Assembly: GCA_019915015.1 (NCBI GenBank)
Contig: JAHBBC010000001.1
Location: 2,170,001 to 2,234,000, forward strand
Direction: 5' to 3'
DNA from: Auriscalpium vulgare
Taxonomy: Eukaryota > Basidiomycota > Agaricomycetes > Russulales > Auriscalpiaceae
DNA length: 64,000 bases
The notes beneath the pieces were generated by a model. The model saw only the letters and a program-made list of their open reading frames with translations, did no database searches and had not been told where the DNA came from. This document shows positions 32,178 to 42,185 of the stretch, in pieces; positions within the stretch are counted from its first letter, which is position 1; each line of letters begins with the position of its first letter. A program made the translations under genes and the position numbers.

Positions 32178-33399
32178 TTAAGAAATCAACACACCCTCAG
32201 CCTTCCAATCGACCAAGACCAGCCGGGCACGCTTCAAGACATGAACAGGCGACCGGCCCGCCCCAGTATCTCCCGCGTCGTACTTCCACGCATCGAGCAC
32301 GTTACGCACTGCGAGGGCGCGCCGCGCGTCGCAGTACACCTTGATATGGTCCGTCTCGAGCAGCGCAGGGCGCAACTCTCCGCTGACGGCCGCGGAGAGC
32401 AAGGTCGGCGTGCTCTGGTCCAGCTGCGGTGTGGACAGCGTCGCGTCGCGCGAACGTGCAGGTACGGCGTGGAAGGAGATCGACACGGGGGCAAGCGCGG
32501 TGGGCTGCTGCACGAGGCGCAGGAGATACACCCAGAAGGCAGCGAGCGCTGACGGGGTCCAGCAGAGGCCGTCTGCAAATACTGAAGACGTGCAGAGAGC
32601 GCAGGGCTTCGGGAGGCGTGCGCTGTCGTCGACGCTCGCGCCGGTCGCGCCATTCCATGGGGACATGCCGCGCACGGGGACCACCCAAGTGACGCGGGAG
32701 TATGGGGACATGAGGGCGTTCGCTACGGTTGCGTCGCTATGGGGCGGCACGGGGACTGTTGGCGCTTCGGTGTAGTCCGCAACAGGAGAGGAAGGGGAAG
32801 CCGTGAATGATGAGGGCGAGGGACGGTGGTAATGAGGCTGGCGGTCTGTCAAAGGTTTGGCATGGACGGGGAGATGGCATGCGACGCACCAAGGGAATGA
32901 TGGAGTGAAGAGGACGTTTATCCTGCTTGAGACGTTTTGCAAGTCGCGATTCTGGGGATGGTGATTCGAGGGGCCGCTGACGGGGAGAATCAATAAGAGG
33001 AGACGGTTTTCGGAAGTCCGAGCTTTCGAACGGGACCATGTCTTCGATGGATAGCATCTCGTCAGGCTGGGGTAGCTCTCCCCACCGTGCGATGACAGGC
33101 GACACTGTCGAAGGTTGCACTCGGGGAGGCTGTCGAGCGAAAACGTAGGTTCTGCCTGTCGACGCTGGAAGGACCAGCTTTCATGGACCTTCGTGCTAAG
33201 TTGGACACACGCACTCACAGGACGCAATACTGATAAATCGTTTCAGCGGCCTGACGGAGGTCCAACCATTGGACTCGCATCCTGCGCTGGCGAGCGCGCG
33301 TCCTCTCAGCACCAGGGCGGCGTTGTTGACAGTCGGTCTCGTGTCGCGGGGAGAACTGGCGAGCTCGTGGACGGTGATATTGGCGTATGAGTTGCCCAT
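32178..33399 (-). CDS. Protein of unknown function, three-exon model
   Basis: A coherent frame appears when two introns are removed. Exon 1 starts at 33399 (MGNSYANITVHELASSPRDT) and ends ...RFISIAS at a gtgagt donor. After the intron ending cgacag, exon 2 reads RTYVFARQPPRVQPS, PQPDEMLSIEDMVPFESSD and RLAKRLKQDKRPLHS. A second intron (gtgcgt ... accgccag) leads to exon 3, starting PHYHRPSPSSFTASPSS and running to the stop at 32178. Exon 3 contains ALCTSSVFADGLCWTPSALA, FWVYLLRLVQQP and a helical end with HIKVYCDARRALAVRNVLDA. No domain recognised. The middle part has a bipartite basic cluster (RLAKRLKQDKR) that would suit a nuclear protein. The true start could lie in an upstream exon, because the frame stays open before 33399. 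Confidence 0.55.
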
Positions 33400-34681
33400 G
33401 GTGTTGAATCCGCTGGTCCCGTTCGCGGTCAGTGGTAAGTTCTGAATATGCTGGCTCCTAGTACACACCTGCCTGTTGTACGGTCTCTGGTCGACCTATG
33501 TAGTTTAGGGAGGAAGATGATTGACGAGTCTTGGTGCGCAGCGACAGTCATCTGTTGAGGTCTATGATGGTGGCCGCGTAGCCTTGGCGTAGGCCCACAA
33601 AATAGCATGTATTTAGTCTCCCTGAGGCAGAGTAGCTAGATTCAACCCTTCGCAAGCTCAGGGATCATCTACATATCTGACCATGTATGTATTGGAAACC
33701 GGACTCCGCGTGCGCGCTAGTCGTTCTACCTTACTCTACTGACAACTCCGCATTTCAGGCTCCCTGGTCTCCAGGATACGGTAACGTTCTCAGCTTTGAC
33801 ACCGACAGTTATAGAGTCAGCGATGATGAGCAGACTCGCAATGGCCGACGAAATTGGCGAGATCTGGACTACACGAGGCAGTCATAGACGAAGAGGGATA
33901 CGGCCCTCTCTTTTCGCAGCTGCACTGTCGTAGGGTGCATCAAGGGTACCACCATGGCATCCGCGACGAGAACCTCCTTCCACGTTCAGATGGAGAACGC
34001 GCTCGCGAGGATTTCGGCAGTGCCTGACGAGAAGTCGACTCAAGAGCCTTCGTCGACGAGCAGTGCGTAGAAGGTGGTATGGGAGGATATGAATCCACAG
34101 GCGAGCGCTTCACTGTTTCTCGGGAGGCATCTTCACGAACCCTAGGCCTGGTGGTCAGCACAAAATGCGCCGGTATTATGCAGCAAGAGTGGAGTCGAGA
34201 CAGCGAAGAAAAGTGCAATGGCCTCACCGAGATGTCCGTTCCTTCATCTCGCCTGCCAGTGGTGTGCTATGGGGGCTGACCGGACGGCTCACATATAGAT
34301 GGCCGTCTTTGCCATCTTCTTCCATAGTACGATTATACCTTGGGTCCCCTTCCTTCATCCTCGAAGATCTGATGTTCCTCGTGTCTACCGACTCCAGCAA
34401 AGAGCGCAAGTCATCAGCGTTACGCATGAATATGTTTGAGTCAGCAGGTATGACTGACGCCTGGCGGTCCCAGCCCCAATGCCTATCGACATTTCTCCTC
34501 TCCTTCGACGGGCCTCAACGCTCTCACCTCCATTTTTTCACGCATACATGTCCCAAGCTAGGTGGTTAGTATGGTGGGCGCGGACATGCGCCATAGGTGC
34601 GCCTTGGCGCAGACGCATGGATGCTGCCTTCCTCGTCCCAACCTCGTCGAACCCAGTCCAAATCGCAATTTAACCCGCTAT
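33400..34681. other. 1.3-kb gap without a supported gene
   Basis: Only short frames with non-ATG starts. No repeats apart from the array that begins at 34682. Candidate upstream exon sequence for the minus-strand gene may extend to about 33468. Confidence 0.35.
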
Positions 34682-34741
34682 CCGACCCGCCTTCCGACCC
34701 GCCTTCCGACCCGCCTTCCGACCCGCCTTCCGACCCGCCTG
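34682..34741. repeat. 12-bp tandem repeat, 5 copies, abutting a TATA box
   Basis: Unit ccgacccgcctt repeats at 34682, 34694, 34706, 34718 and 34730 (last copy ends cctg). It stops 16 bp before the TATA box of the HAD gene. The repeat is GC-rich and in register, so it could be a multimerised protein-binding site. Confidence 0.9.
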
Positions 34742-34757
34742 CCTGGCTTCCAGAGGG

Positions 34758-34763
34758 TATAAG
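34758..34763 (+). promoter_or_regulatory. TATA box (TATAAG) of the HAD phosphatase gene
   Basis: 124 bp upstream of the ATG at 34882 and 16 bp after the 12-bp repeat array. Confidence 0.6.
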
Positions 34764-34881
34764 AACCCCCCCACTTCGACCAGTTTGAAACATCAGGTTT
34801 CTTTTCACTCACTTATCCAATCATCCACCCATCCACCCCATAAACATTCTACCCACTCAACTAGCTGGTCTACTTATTAAT

Positions 34882-36009
34882 ATGTCTCCTTCTACCAATA
34901 ACACCTTCACCTTCAACGCAGATGCCGTCCTTTTTGACATGGTTAGTTCATCATCTACATTGCGTTCGCTGCACAGCTGACTTTCCTTTCACGTAGGATG
35001 GCACGCTCACCGACTCCATCGCCGCCGTCGAGGCCGCGTGGGGCAAAGTCGCCAAAGACATTGGGCAGGACCCGGCATATGTTATCGCCGCTACCCACGG
35101 CAAGCGTGCCATCGACAATCTCGCCCAGTTCAAGCCTGAGTTGCAGGCGCATGAGATGGATGACGCTGTCTCCGACTTTGAGAACACTATTCTCTACTAC
35201 GCAGATGCGTTTCACTCCGCGCCGGCGTCGGAGAACAACACTCCCTCGTGGTCTCTCACGAGCTCCACCAGGTCATCCATTGACTGCACGCCGTACCTCA
35301 CCCCTGAATCGAGCGCGCCATCGTCGACAGAGGATCTCTTGGATGTCTCAAACGCGCCGTGCCCCCCATCATTCACCACGCGTCTGACCAACGCCATCAT
35401 GTCGAGGGTGGGTGCGGGCCCGCGGGTGTACGGGGACGAGAAATGCTCGCTGGTCGAGGACGCGGTGCACCTCATGGAGGACACGCTTGAGGCGTGGCGG
35501 GTCGAGGCGATGAGCGTTGATCGCTCGGTGCGCATCCTACCTGGTGTTAGGAGGATGATCGACTCTCTCCCCGAAGGTCGCTACGCAGTTGCTACCTCAG
35601 GCGCAAAAACATATGGTTCGTGCCCTTCTCATCGATCCAGCAACCAACATCTGACTCCTTTGCAGCATACGGATGCATGACGCGTGTCGGCATCACCCCA
35701 CCCGTCGTCACGATTACTGCGGACGACAAGCGTCTCAAGGCTGGCAAGCCCGCGCCCGACCCCTTCCTCCTCGCCGCCGACTGCCTCGGCTTCGACCCGG
35801 AGAAGTGCGTCGTCTTTGAGGACTCACCCTCGGGCATCCGCGCCGGCGTCGCCTCTGGCGCGACGGTCATTGCCGTGTGCACTAGTCACGAGCGCGCGCA
35901 AATCGAGAATTGTGGAGCGCATTATCTCGTCGAGAATATGGAGGATGTTGTCTGTGAACCTGTCGAGGCCGACGGGCAGACGAGTTTGAAGTTTACTATC
36001 CGCTGTTAA
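34882..36009 (+). CDS. HAD-superfamily phosphatase (DL-glycerol-3-phosphatase / 2-deoxyglucose-6-phosphatase type), 340 aa
   Basis: Exons 34882-34941, 34997-35615 and 35666-36009 join in frame (introns 34942-34996 and 35616-35665). HAD motifs are all present: motif I DMDGTLTDS (split by intron 1 between Met and Asp-Gly), motif II VATSGAKTY, motif III Lys in RLKAGKPAPDPFLLA and motif IV VVFEDSPSGIRAG. This set and order match the glycerol-3-phosphate phosphatases (Gpp1/Hor2) and 2-deoxyglucose-6-phosphatases, which make glycerol for osmotic adjustment or dephosphorylate sugars. Odd feature: about 80 residues rich in Ser, Thr and Pro (for example PSWSLTSSTRSSIDCTPYLT) are inserted in the cap domain after FENTILYYADAFHSA, so the protein is about 90 residues longer than yeast Gpp1. 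The substrate is inferred only. Confidence 0.85.
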
Positions 36010-36610
36010 TCCAGACTGTTCGCAACTATACCAACGATATACTTTTATACCCGCTATATCAGCAATTGCAATCACTAAATCCTCCCTCTATCAATCTGTC
36101 TGCATGGCTATCAACTCGTCTCGTGTCCCTTTTCCTCCACAAAATGATGCGAACGGTGTCTTTGGAAGTCAACGATTCAGCCAACGTATTGAGGTGAAAT
36201 AGTAAACAGGAAGAGACCGCTCTATAGACAGGGTTGCAGAACAAGCAGCGACGAGAATAAGCAGCGGCGAGGACAGTAGCGAAAAGGGGCCAGGTGCGTA
36301 GCGCCGCCAATTGCGGATCATCAACAAACTAGCTAGGCCCCGAGTGAGTAGCGCACGGACGCAGGAACGCTCGATGGACGATTGAACTTGGAGGCATGCT
36401 GATTATCCGGCTACACGCTCGCCGCTCTCTCAGGTTGACCGCGACACGTAGGCCTCTAACGGTAGCCATCATGCGTTCGTATACATAAATCTCTCTCAAG
36501 GCCACATGAACTACGTAGAAACTCGGGGGTATTGTCGCGAAAAGGTATCAAACGGGAACGAAGTGTCCAGAACCAAGCAAGGCGGGCTACTCTACGACTC
36601 GACGGAGCAT
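36010..36610. other. Convergent intergenic region
   Basis: 3' flanks of the HAD phosphatase (+) and the Pro/Ala-rich secreted protein (-). Nothing else seen. Confidence 0.45.
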
Positions 36611-37135
36611 TCAAAGGCTAGCGGGAACGCCGGGAAGGCTGGGAAGACCGGGCAACGCAGGCAGAGCTTCAGCACGTGGCACGGCTGGCACGACGCCGTC
36701 GACGGGAAGGCCGTCGGGGAACGGAGCTGCACGCACGGCGGGCGCGGCAGGCAGGCCCTTCGGCGGTAGGTCGGCGCCTTCCTTGCCGAACTGAACGTGG
36801 CCACTGGCCGGGGCGGCAGGTACGTCACGCCGGGCTGGGTCCGCCGGCGGGGCAGAGGCCGGGATCGCGGGGTTGGAGGCAGCGGGGGCGGTGGAGTCAC
36901 CGTAGTCGGCGTCCTTGATGAAGCGGGCAGGGATGGGGGAGGGAGGGACTGCCTCGACATTGGGCCCGACGGGGAAGGCGGGGAAGGCCATCATGTCGCG
37001 AGCGGTGAGGACGCCGTTCTGTGGGCGGACGGTGCCCTCCTGCATGTGGTGGGCGGTCATGTCGTTCATGGGATGGGCTGATACGCGACCCGAGTTAAGG
37101 GCAAGGAGGGCGACGAGAGAGAGTAAACGAAGCAT
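36611..37135 (-). CDS. Small secreted Pro/Ala-rich protein (174 aa)
   Basis: Single exon from ATG 37135 to stop at 36611. A signal peptide is clear: MLRLLSLVALLALNSGRVSA. The mature part starts HPMNDMTAHHM (His/Met-rich) and is then dominated by Pro and Ala, with repeated short AxPA and LPG-type motifs (GLPAAPAVRAAP; LPALPGLPSLPGVPASL). No cysteines in the mature region, so it is not a disulfide-rich effector of the usual kind. Pro/Ala-rich, signal-bearing proteins are common in fungal cell walls. No known family recognised. It is divergent from the F-box gene at 37742, with a repeat array between them. Confidence 0.6.
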   Translation of the reverse strand: MLRLLSLVALLALNSGRVSAHPMNDMTAHHMQEGTVRPQNGVLTARDMMAFPAFPVGPNVEAVPPSPIPARFIKDADYGDSTAPAASNPAIPASAPPADPARRDVPAAPASGHVQFGKEGADLPPKGLPAAPAVRAAPFPDGLPVDGVVPAVPRAEALPALPGLPSLPGVPASL

Positions 37136-37378
37136 GGCGGGTATAGAGATGTGGGGGGCGGGTAGGATGTGCGGGTGCGGGAGTGGGTGGGCGTGGGCGG
37201 GAGAGAAGGGGTGGGGGACCCAAGGCGTTCGAGTGCAGAGGCTTTAAAGGGCGGCGGGCTGACCTTGAAAATGGCATTGGAATGCGACCGGGGTCGTCGA
37301 TGGCGAGACGGGGGCGTACACAGAGATCTGATTGGCTGCAGCCGCGCGCAGAGCACTGGTAGCAGAGTACTGGTAGCA

Positions 37379-37483
37379 GAGACTAGAGTACCGGTCGCAG
37401 AGACTAGAACACTGGTAGCAGAGACTAGAGTACCGGTCGCAGAGACTAGAACACTGGTAGCAGAGACTAGAGCACCGGTCGCA
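37379..37483. repeat. 21-bp tandem repeat, 5 units, alternating two variants
   Basis: Units gagactagagtaccggtcgca and gagactagaacactggtagca alternate at 37379, 37400, 37421, 37442 and 37463, giving a 42-bp higher-order period. Shortened copies flank them on both sides (37351 and 37484 onward). It lies between two divergent genes (ATGs at 37135 minus and 37742 plus). An open frame through it on the minus strand reads as an LVSAT-type peptide repeat but has no supported start. Confidence 0.92.
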
Positions 37484-37625
37484 GAGACCAAGATCGCAGA
37501 GACCGAGACGACACAGAGCGACTGAGCTGCTCGCACGAGGCTCGCGAGACGCTGGTGTCGGCAAGTGCCGGCGGGCATCACACAGGCGCGCTGCTGCACG
37601 ACGGCGGCCACGGTCTCCTCGCGAC

Positions 37626-37670
37626 CTTGTCCTCGCCCGCCTCGTCCTCGCCCGCCTCGTCCTCCCCTTG
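37626..37670. repeat. 15-bp tandem repeat, about 2.7 copies
   Basis: ctcgtcctcgcccgc units at 37626 (one change), 37641 and 37656 (partial), in the probable leader of the F-box gene starting at 37742. Confidence 0.8.
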
Positions 37671-37741
37671 TTCTCACCTTTCGTTATATTCAGCATAGAC
37701 TTTTCTTGCATCACGCTCGTTCTCCCCTTTCACACTGCAAC

Positions 37742-39499
37742 ATGACCCAGACTATCACCGATCTCCTTGATGTCGCTCTTGCCCCCGTCCAGCTCTCCAA
37801 GTTCATCAGGCTCAATGCACCCACCCGCACCGCATACAGGCCACCGCGCGCTGCGGTCGGCCTCACCTTACTTCCAGATGACGTCCTGCTCCTCGTCCTC
37901 AGTCTCATCGGCGTCGATGACATCCTGGCGCTCAGAATGGTGCGTACCCGCTCGCGCGCTTGCCTGTCCTTCTCACTCTCCCCGCCCCCCAGACCGCCAA
38001 ACGCTTCTTCTCCGTCACAAACCTGCGCTGGGTCTGGTCCGACGCCCTGCGCCGCCATGTCATCGACAAGCGCCTCCCTTTCCCCTCTCCGAATGCCGAC
38101 CTCAAGTCCTTATCAGCGAAAGAGCTCGAGGTCCGCGCCCTCCACGCCGCCCGCTTCCAGCAGAATTGGTGCTCTCCTGCCCCTCGCCCGCGCGGCGGCA
38201 TCGAGTTCCAGGCTCGCCACATGGAGACGGACGAGTCGGCCGCGCTCCTCGAAGCACATCCGCACCCGATCTCCCAGGTCCTCTTTCCGTCCGGCCACAA
38301 CGGAGAACTCGTCCTGACTGTCGAGAAGGCGCGCATCGTGTGCTGGGAGGTGCCGTTTGGCGGCTCAGAGGCGTTCATGGTCGCAGAGCGGAGCCTTCCG
38401 GACGCGGCTATCGGCGGCGTTGTCGTCAACGACGAGCCTGGTAGCCCCGCCATGCTCGTGGTCGGATACACCACGAACATCACCCATGAGCCCATTCCGG
38501 GCTATCCCCTGCAGGCATTGCCGCAGAGAATCACCGTCGAGGCGTGGGCACTCGACAAGTTCCACGGGTGCTTCGAGGTCCTCCGGGGGGACACAATGAT
38601 AGGCAACCCAAGCCGGCTCATGCCGCTGTCCCGCCTCAGCGGCGAGTACGCCTTGATAGGCGATCCGGTGGCGCTCTGGAATTGGAAGCACCCTGAACAG
38701 ACCTTCTTGTTGAGCTACGGGAATCTGCCGTCGCCCGTGGTATGTCTCACGCCTATTGTCTTCAACGCGGCCGCCACTGACGTCGCCACAGCCCGACTGC
38801 GTGCTGGCTGTCCAGCTCGTGCGTGGTCACCTGCTCATCGTGCGGCAGTCGCACATCCAGTTGCTGCCCGCTCCGCGGTTCGACGCCGCGGGCCAGGCGC
38901 TGCCGCACACCACCGCAGCAGCGTTCGTGCACCTGCCCGATGCCGCCAAAGAGGCCGTGATCGTTGTGCACAAGCCGACTGCCCAGGAGCACGACGACTG
39001 GCAGTTCGACCCCGTCACCGTCCTCATGCGCGTGGAGGCGAACGGCGCGCACCAGATCCGCAAGTACGACATTCTGCCGCTACCGAAGGTGCGGGTCGGC
39101 GGCGCGGATGGTCCTGCTGCCCGGTGCATCCCGTGCGTGTTCCCCAAGGCGGCGGCGGCAGCCATTCCCGTGCCCCCGTCGTGCAGCGGCCTCACCGTCG
39201 GGAGGAACGGCAAGGGCTTTTGGATGGAGACGCGCAACGTGGCATGGGGCCACTCGACGTTCCCGGCGCGCTGCATCGTCGGCTTCGACGTGACGAGCGG
39301 CGTCTCCGCCGCCGCCGGAGTGCCGCACTGGAAAAACGACCTGGTGCTGAGGAAGAAGGAGCTGTTTGTGTCGCGGGTGGGGACGGGGGAGGTGGAGAAA
39401 CGCAAGTACCGCATCGCCACGACCTCGCTGGAGGATACGGTTGGCCGCATCGCTATTGGGGGCCGCGATGGGAAGGTGCAGATTCTGGACCTGGCGTGA
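37742..39499 (+). CDS. F-box protein (550 aa)
   Basis: Three exons: 37742-37939, 37993-38739 and 38792-39499. The introns (37940-37992 and 38740-38791) are both gt...ag, and total length is a multiple of three. The F-box lies at residues ~43-90 (LLPDDVLLLVLSLIGVDDIL, ALRMTAKRFFSV, WVWSDALRRHVID), split by intron 1. The rest looks like a beta-propeller-like fold: regularly spaced hydrophobic strands such as HPISQVLFPSGHNGELVLTV, CWEVPFGGSEAFMVA, EYALIGDPVALWNWKHPEQT, LAVQLVRGHLLIVRQSH and IAIGGRDGKVQILDLA. The last segment resembles a WD-repeat strand. It probably acts as a substrate receptor in an SCF ubiquitin ligase; the target is unknown. Confidence 0.83.
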
Positions 39500-39711
39500 T
39501 CGTGAGTATGGTCTTTGTTCGCTGCTTTCGTCGCACGTCGTGTAACGTTATTTCTGGTGTACGACGGCGCTGACTCGTTCGGTTTCCGATTCCACCGCTG
39601 ATCCCTTGTACTACATACGTCGTTATATTCTTTCTTTCTCTCTTTTTTCCGTGGGCGTGCATACCTATGGCTTTGTCTTTACGAGGAGTTTAGGAAGTAG
39701 CTGATCTAAAG

Positions 39712-39963
39712 TTAAATAAATGTACTATAGTATCTCCATGAAGATCCACTGAAAATCAAGGAAGCAATATGGGTAGGCTTCGGCAGTCGGTGTGGGTGAG
39801 GCCCTGCATGAGAAGTCCTAGTCATCCGCAATCCGAAGAACTCGCGAACGCGATATGTGAAGCCACGCACGGAACACGCAGCGGGGTATCTGATAGCACA
39901 CACCAAGGAACCGAACGTATACAGAGCAAGCCCAACTACAACAGCATCAACATCCGAAAACAA
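39712..39963 (-). pseudogene. Possible remnant of a hemolysin-III/PAQR C-terminal exon
   Basis: An open minus-strand stretch just beyond the end of the PAQR gene translates as VVVGLALYTFGSLVCAIRYP followed by CSVRGFTYRVREFF. This echoes the sixth membrane helix and following loop of hemolysin-III proteins, where a His-bearing motif would be expected in place of REFF. No ATG or intact neighbouring exon was found, so it may be a decayed duplicate exon or coincidence. Tentative. Confidence 0.2.
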
Positions 39964-39978
39964 CGCGACCCTCGGGCC

Positions 39979-41950
39979 TCAGGATATCCATCCCTTACCC
40001 CACAAAGACGCGTCAACTACTGGACACACCCCATCCACAAGGCCGCCTTTGAGCAGCGGCATCGCGGCACGGTGCTGCGAGATTGCCAGCACGATGAACG
40101 CGTGCCATATTGCGTGCGAACCGCCCCCGAGCCATGCGAGCTGGGGCGCCCAACGCGGTGCCAGGATACACTCTGGGAAGTGCGTGGCGTAGAACAAGAG
40201 GCCCGCGATGTACGACGCGAGCGATGGAACGACGGGCCCTGCGTTGCGCGTCAGCTAGGCAGCATCGATAGGAGAAGGGAGGAAACGAACGGATGAAGGC
40301 GAACATCTCGCGGGTGGAATGGAGGATCGCCAGGTGTGTGAGAGGTGCTACCGCCGTAAATGCCAGCGATACAAAGAAAACGATGCGCCATTTCTGTGAT
40401 AGATAGCTTCAGTGTGCGCGAAAAGATTCGGGGTACGAAATTCACAAACCTTGTGAGTGGGTTTGTTGAACCACTCGGCGAAGGGAAGCACGGTGCCCGC
40501 ACTGCCCATAATGAAGCATAGACTAAGGAACAAAGCCCACGCATTCGCATGGCACTGAAAGCCGTGATGGACTATCGTGCCAACGCTTGCGCTAATTAAC
40601 CTGCGAGCAGTCAGCCGCTTCAGGATTCTCGAGCATTTTGAACGTACACGCACCATCCTATACCAACATAATCTATCTTCGCGCACAAAGTCATACCTCT
40701 ATGATGAGCGCAGCCGGCCATGGTGTGCCAGACAACGCTGGTAAAGAGACAAAGCAGAGCAAACACCGTGAATGCAAGGACAGGTGTGTCGTAGGGTATC
40801 GATGAGTCTCGCAATGTGGGTAGAAGATTGATTGTCCAGAGAATGAATGGAATAAGATGTGTGTGAATGTTAACTGTGGGCACATGAGGTTGGCAAAGGA
40901 ATAGGCAGCAGCGCGGAATGCTTACGAGTCTCGTTGTGTAGAGCAAAAACGGATGCAATGATTAATGGCCATCTATTGAGAGGGATGAAGCTGCAAGCGA
41001 AGACATCAACGGCTGTCTCAGTCAGAGGTCGCTCCGCGTACGTACCGATACCCATGAGTGACGAAAGGATTGTTACGCCATTGCTCTGGCAAGTCTACAT
41101 ATTTGATAAGTTGCGCGCCATGCAGAGACCTCTTGACTGCCACAGCAACGTCCATCGCAGCGCGCCCAAATGTGTCCTCGGCCTTCTCGATCGAAGGGGC
41201 ACGTAGAACGTCCGGGAACAGGTCTGAGGACATGATCTTATCGACGAATTCGGAGAGCTTGACGTTGGGCGTGTATGAGGGCAAAGCAATGCTGGAAGGG
41301 ACTTGCATGGAGGACAGATGGGCATGGAGAGTGTGCAAGTGCTTGGACAATATGGGTATGTAGTGTTCGGGAGCGCCCCGAAGGTCCATGTCGTGTAAGC
41401 GCGAACGGACGTCGTCCAATTTTGAACGGACGTCGCGAAGCTCCAGGTGGGGGAGATGCGACCGGACATCGGGCATCTCTGGCAGATGCGCGGCGACCTG
41501 CATGAGACTCGGGACGTCGGGAAGGTCGGCGAGGCGGGAGGTCACATAGCTCTCGACGGACGCAGAGTCGATGGTGAACTCCGGAAGGTGCGAGCACACG
41601 TCGGTCCGTATGCGGTTGAGCATCTCCATGCCGTCCCTCGCCCACACCCGTGCCTCCTCCACTCTGAGTTCGCCCTTGGACAGCGCATCGGCGATTCCGA
41701 AGTCATACGAGGGGGATTCGATCTGCGACAAGGACGTCTCGAGATCGGCGAGGTAAGAGAGCACGAGGACTCGGAGGGATGCGAGAGTTGCGGTTGGAGA
41801 GGCCGAGGAGAGGTCGAGGGCATCGAGAGAGTGATGGAGAGGTTGACAGGACATCCGGGGAGACAAGGTGTGTACGGTGGACTTGCGCCTCCTCGCCCTA
41901 GCGCCGTCGGCTTTGGCCGCCGTCGCTGTAGTTGTCACCGTCGTCACCAT
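39979..41950 (-). CDS. PAQR / hemolysin-III family membrane receptor with long N-terminal extension
   Basis: The adiponectin-receptor/Izh-like core begins after the first ~290 residues: QLIKYVDLPEQWRNNPFVTH, RWPLIIASVFALHNET, VNIHTHLIPFILWTINLL, SVVWHTMAGCAHHRG (zinc-site His), CAKIDYVGIG (zinc-site Asp), VGTIVHHGFQ, LCFIMGSAGTVLPFAEWFN, then GGSHAIWHAFIVLAISQHRA (final zinc-site His pair). Seven membrane helices are expected. Relatives are ceramidase-like receptors controlling lipid and zinc homeostasis. The N-terminal exon (41018-41950, ATG 41950) adds ~270 soluble residues. These have a Leu-heptad helix, Ser-rich parts and repeated VRSHLPHLELRDVRSKLDDV-like segments. About six short introns split the core. 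The stop is at 39979. Confidence 0.85.
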
Positions 41951-42122
41951 GATTGAGAGCGACGAAGGCAGGACGAGGAAAGGCGCAAGTGGTGAAGAAT
42001 GGCCTCACCCGCTCCTCACCGTTGTAGCCCGCTCCATCGCTGATGTAAGCCGCTCTCCCGGTCGGCGTTTGTCCCGACTGGCAGTCGTCTAACGCTAGCG
42101 ACCGCGGTACGCTGTCAGTTCC

Positions 42123-42185
42123 TGCCACCGCGCTCTCACTTCATGCCACCGCGCTCTCACTTCATGCCACCGCGCTCTCACTTCC
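42123..42185. repeat. 21-bp tandem repeat, 3 copies
   Basis: tgccaccgcgctctcacttca at 42123, 42144 and 42165 (last base pair differs). It lies 173 bp upstream of the PAQR gene ATG (41950, minus). Confidence 0.92.

Noticed and set aside
32302..32775. Several plus and minus frames over the unknown gene at 32178-33399
   Set aside because: The three-exon minus model has good splice sites and stays open throughout; the others are alternative-frame readings.
37379..37483. Regularly spaced repeats resembling a CRISPR array
   Set aside because: Units are contiguous without unique spacers, and the genome is eukaryotic; this is a minisatellite.
37066..37677. Minus-strand frame with an LVSAT peptide repeat
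   Set aside because: It comes from the 21-bp DNA repeat in a promoter, has no supported start, and overlaps the secreted protein gene in another frame.
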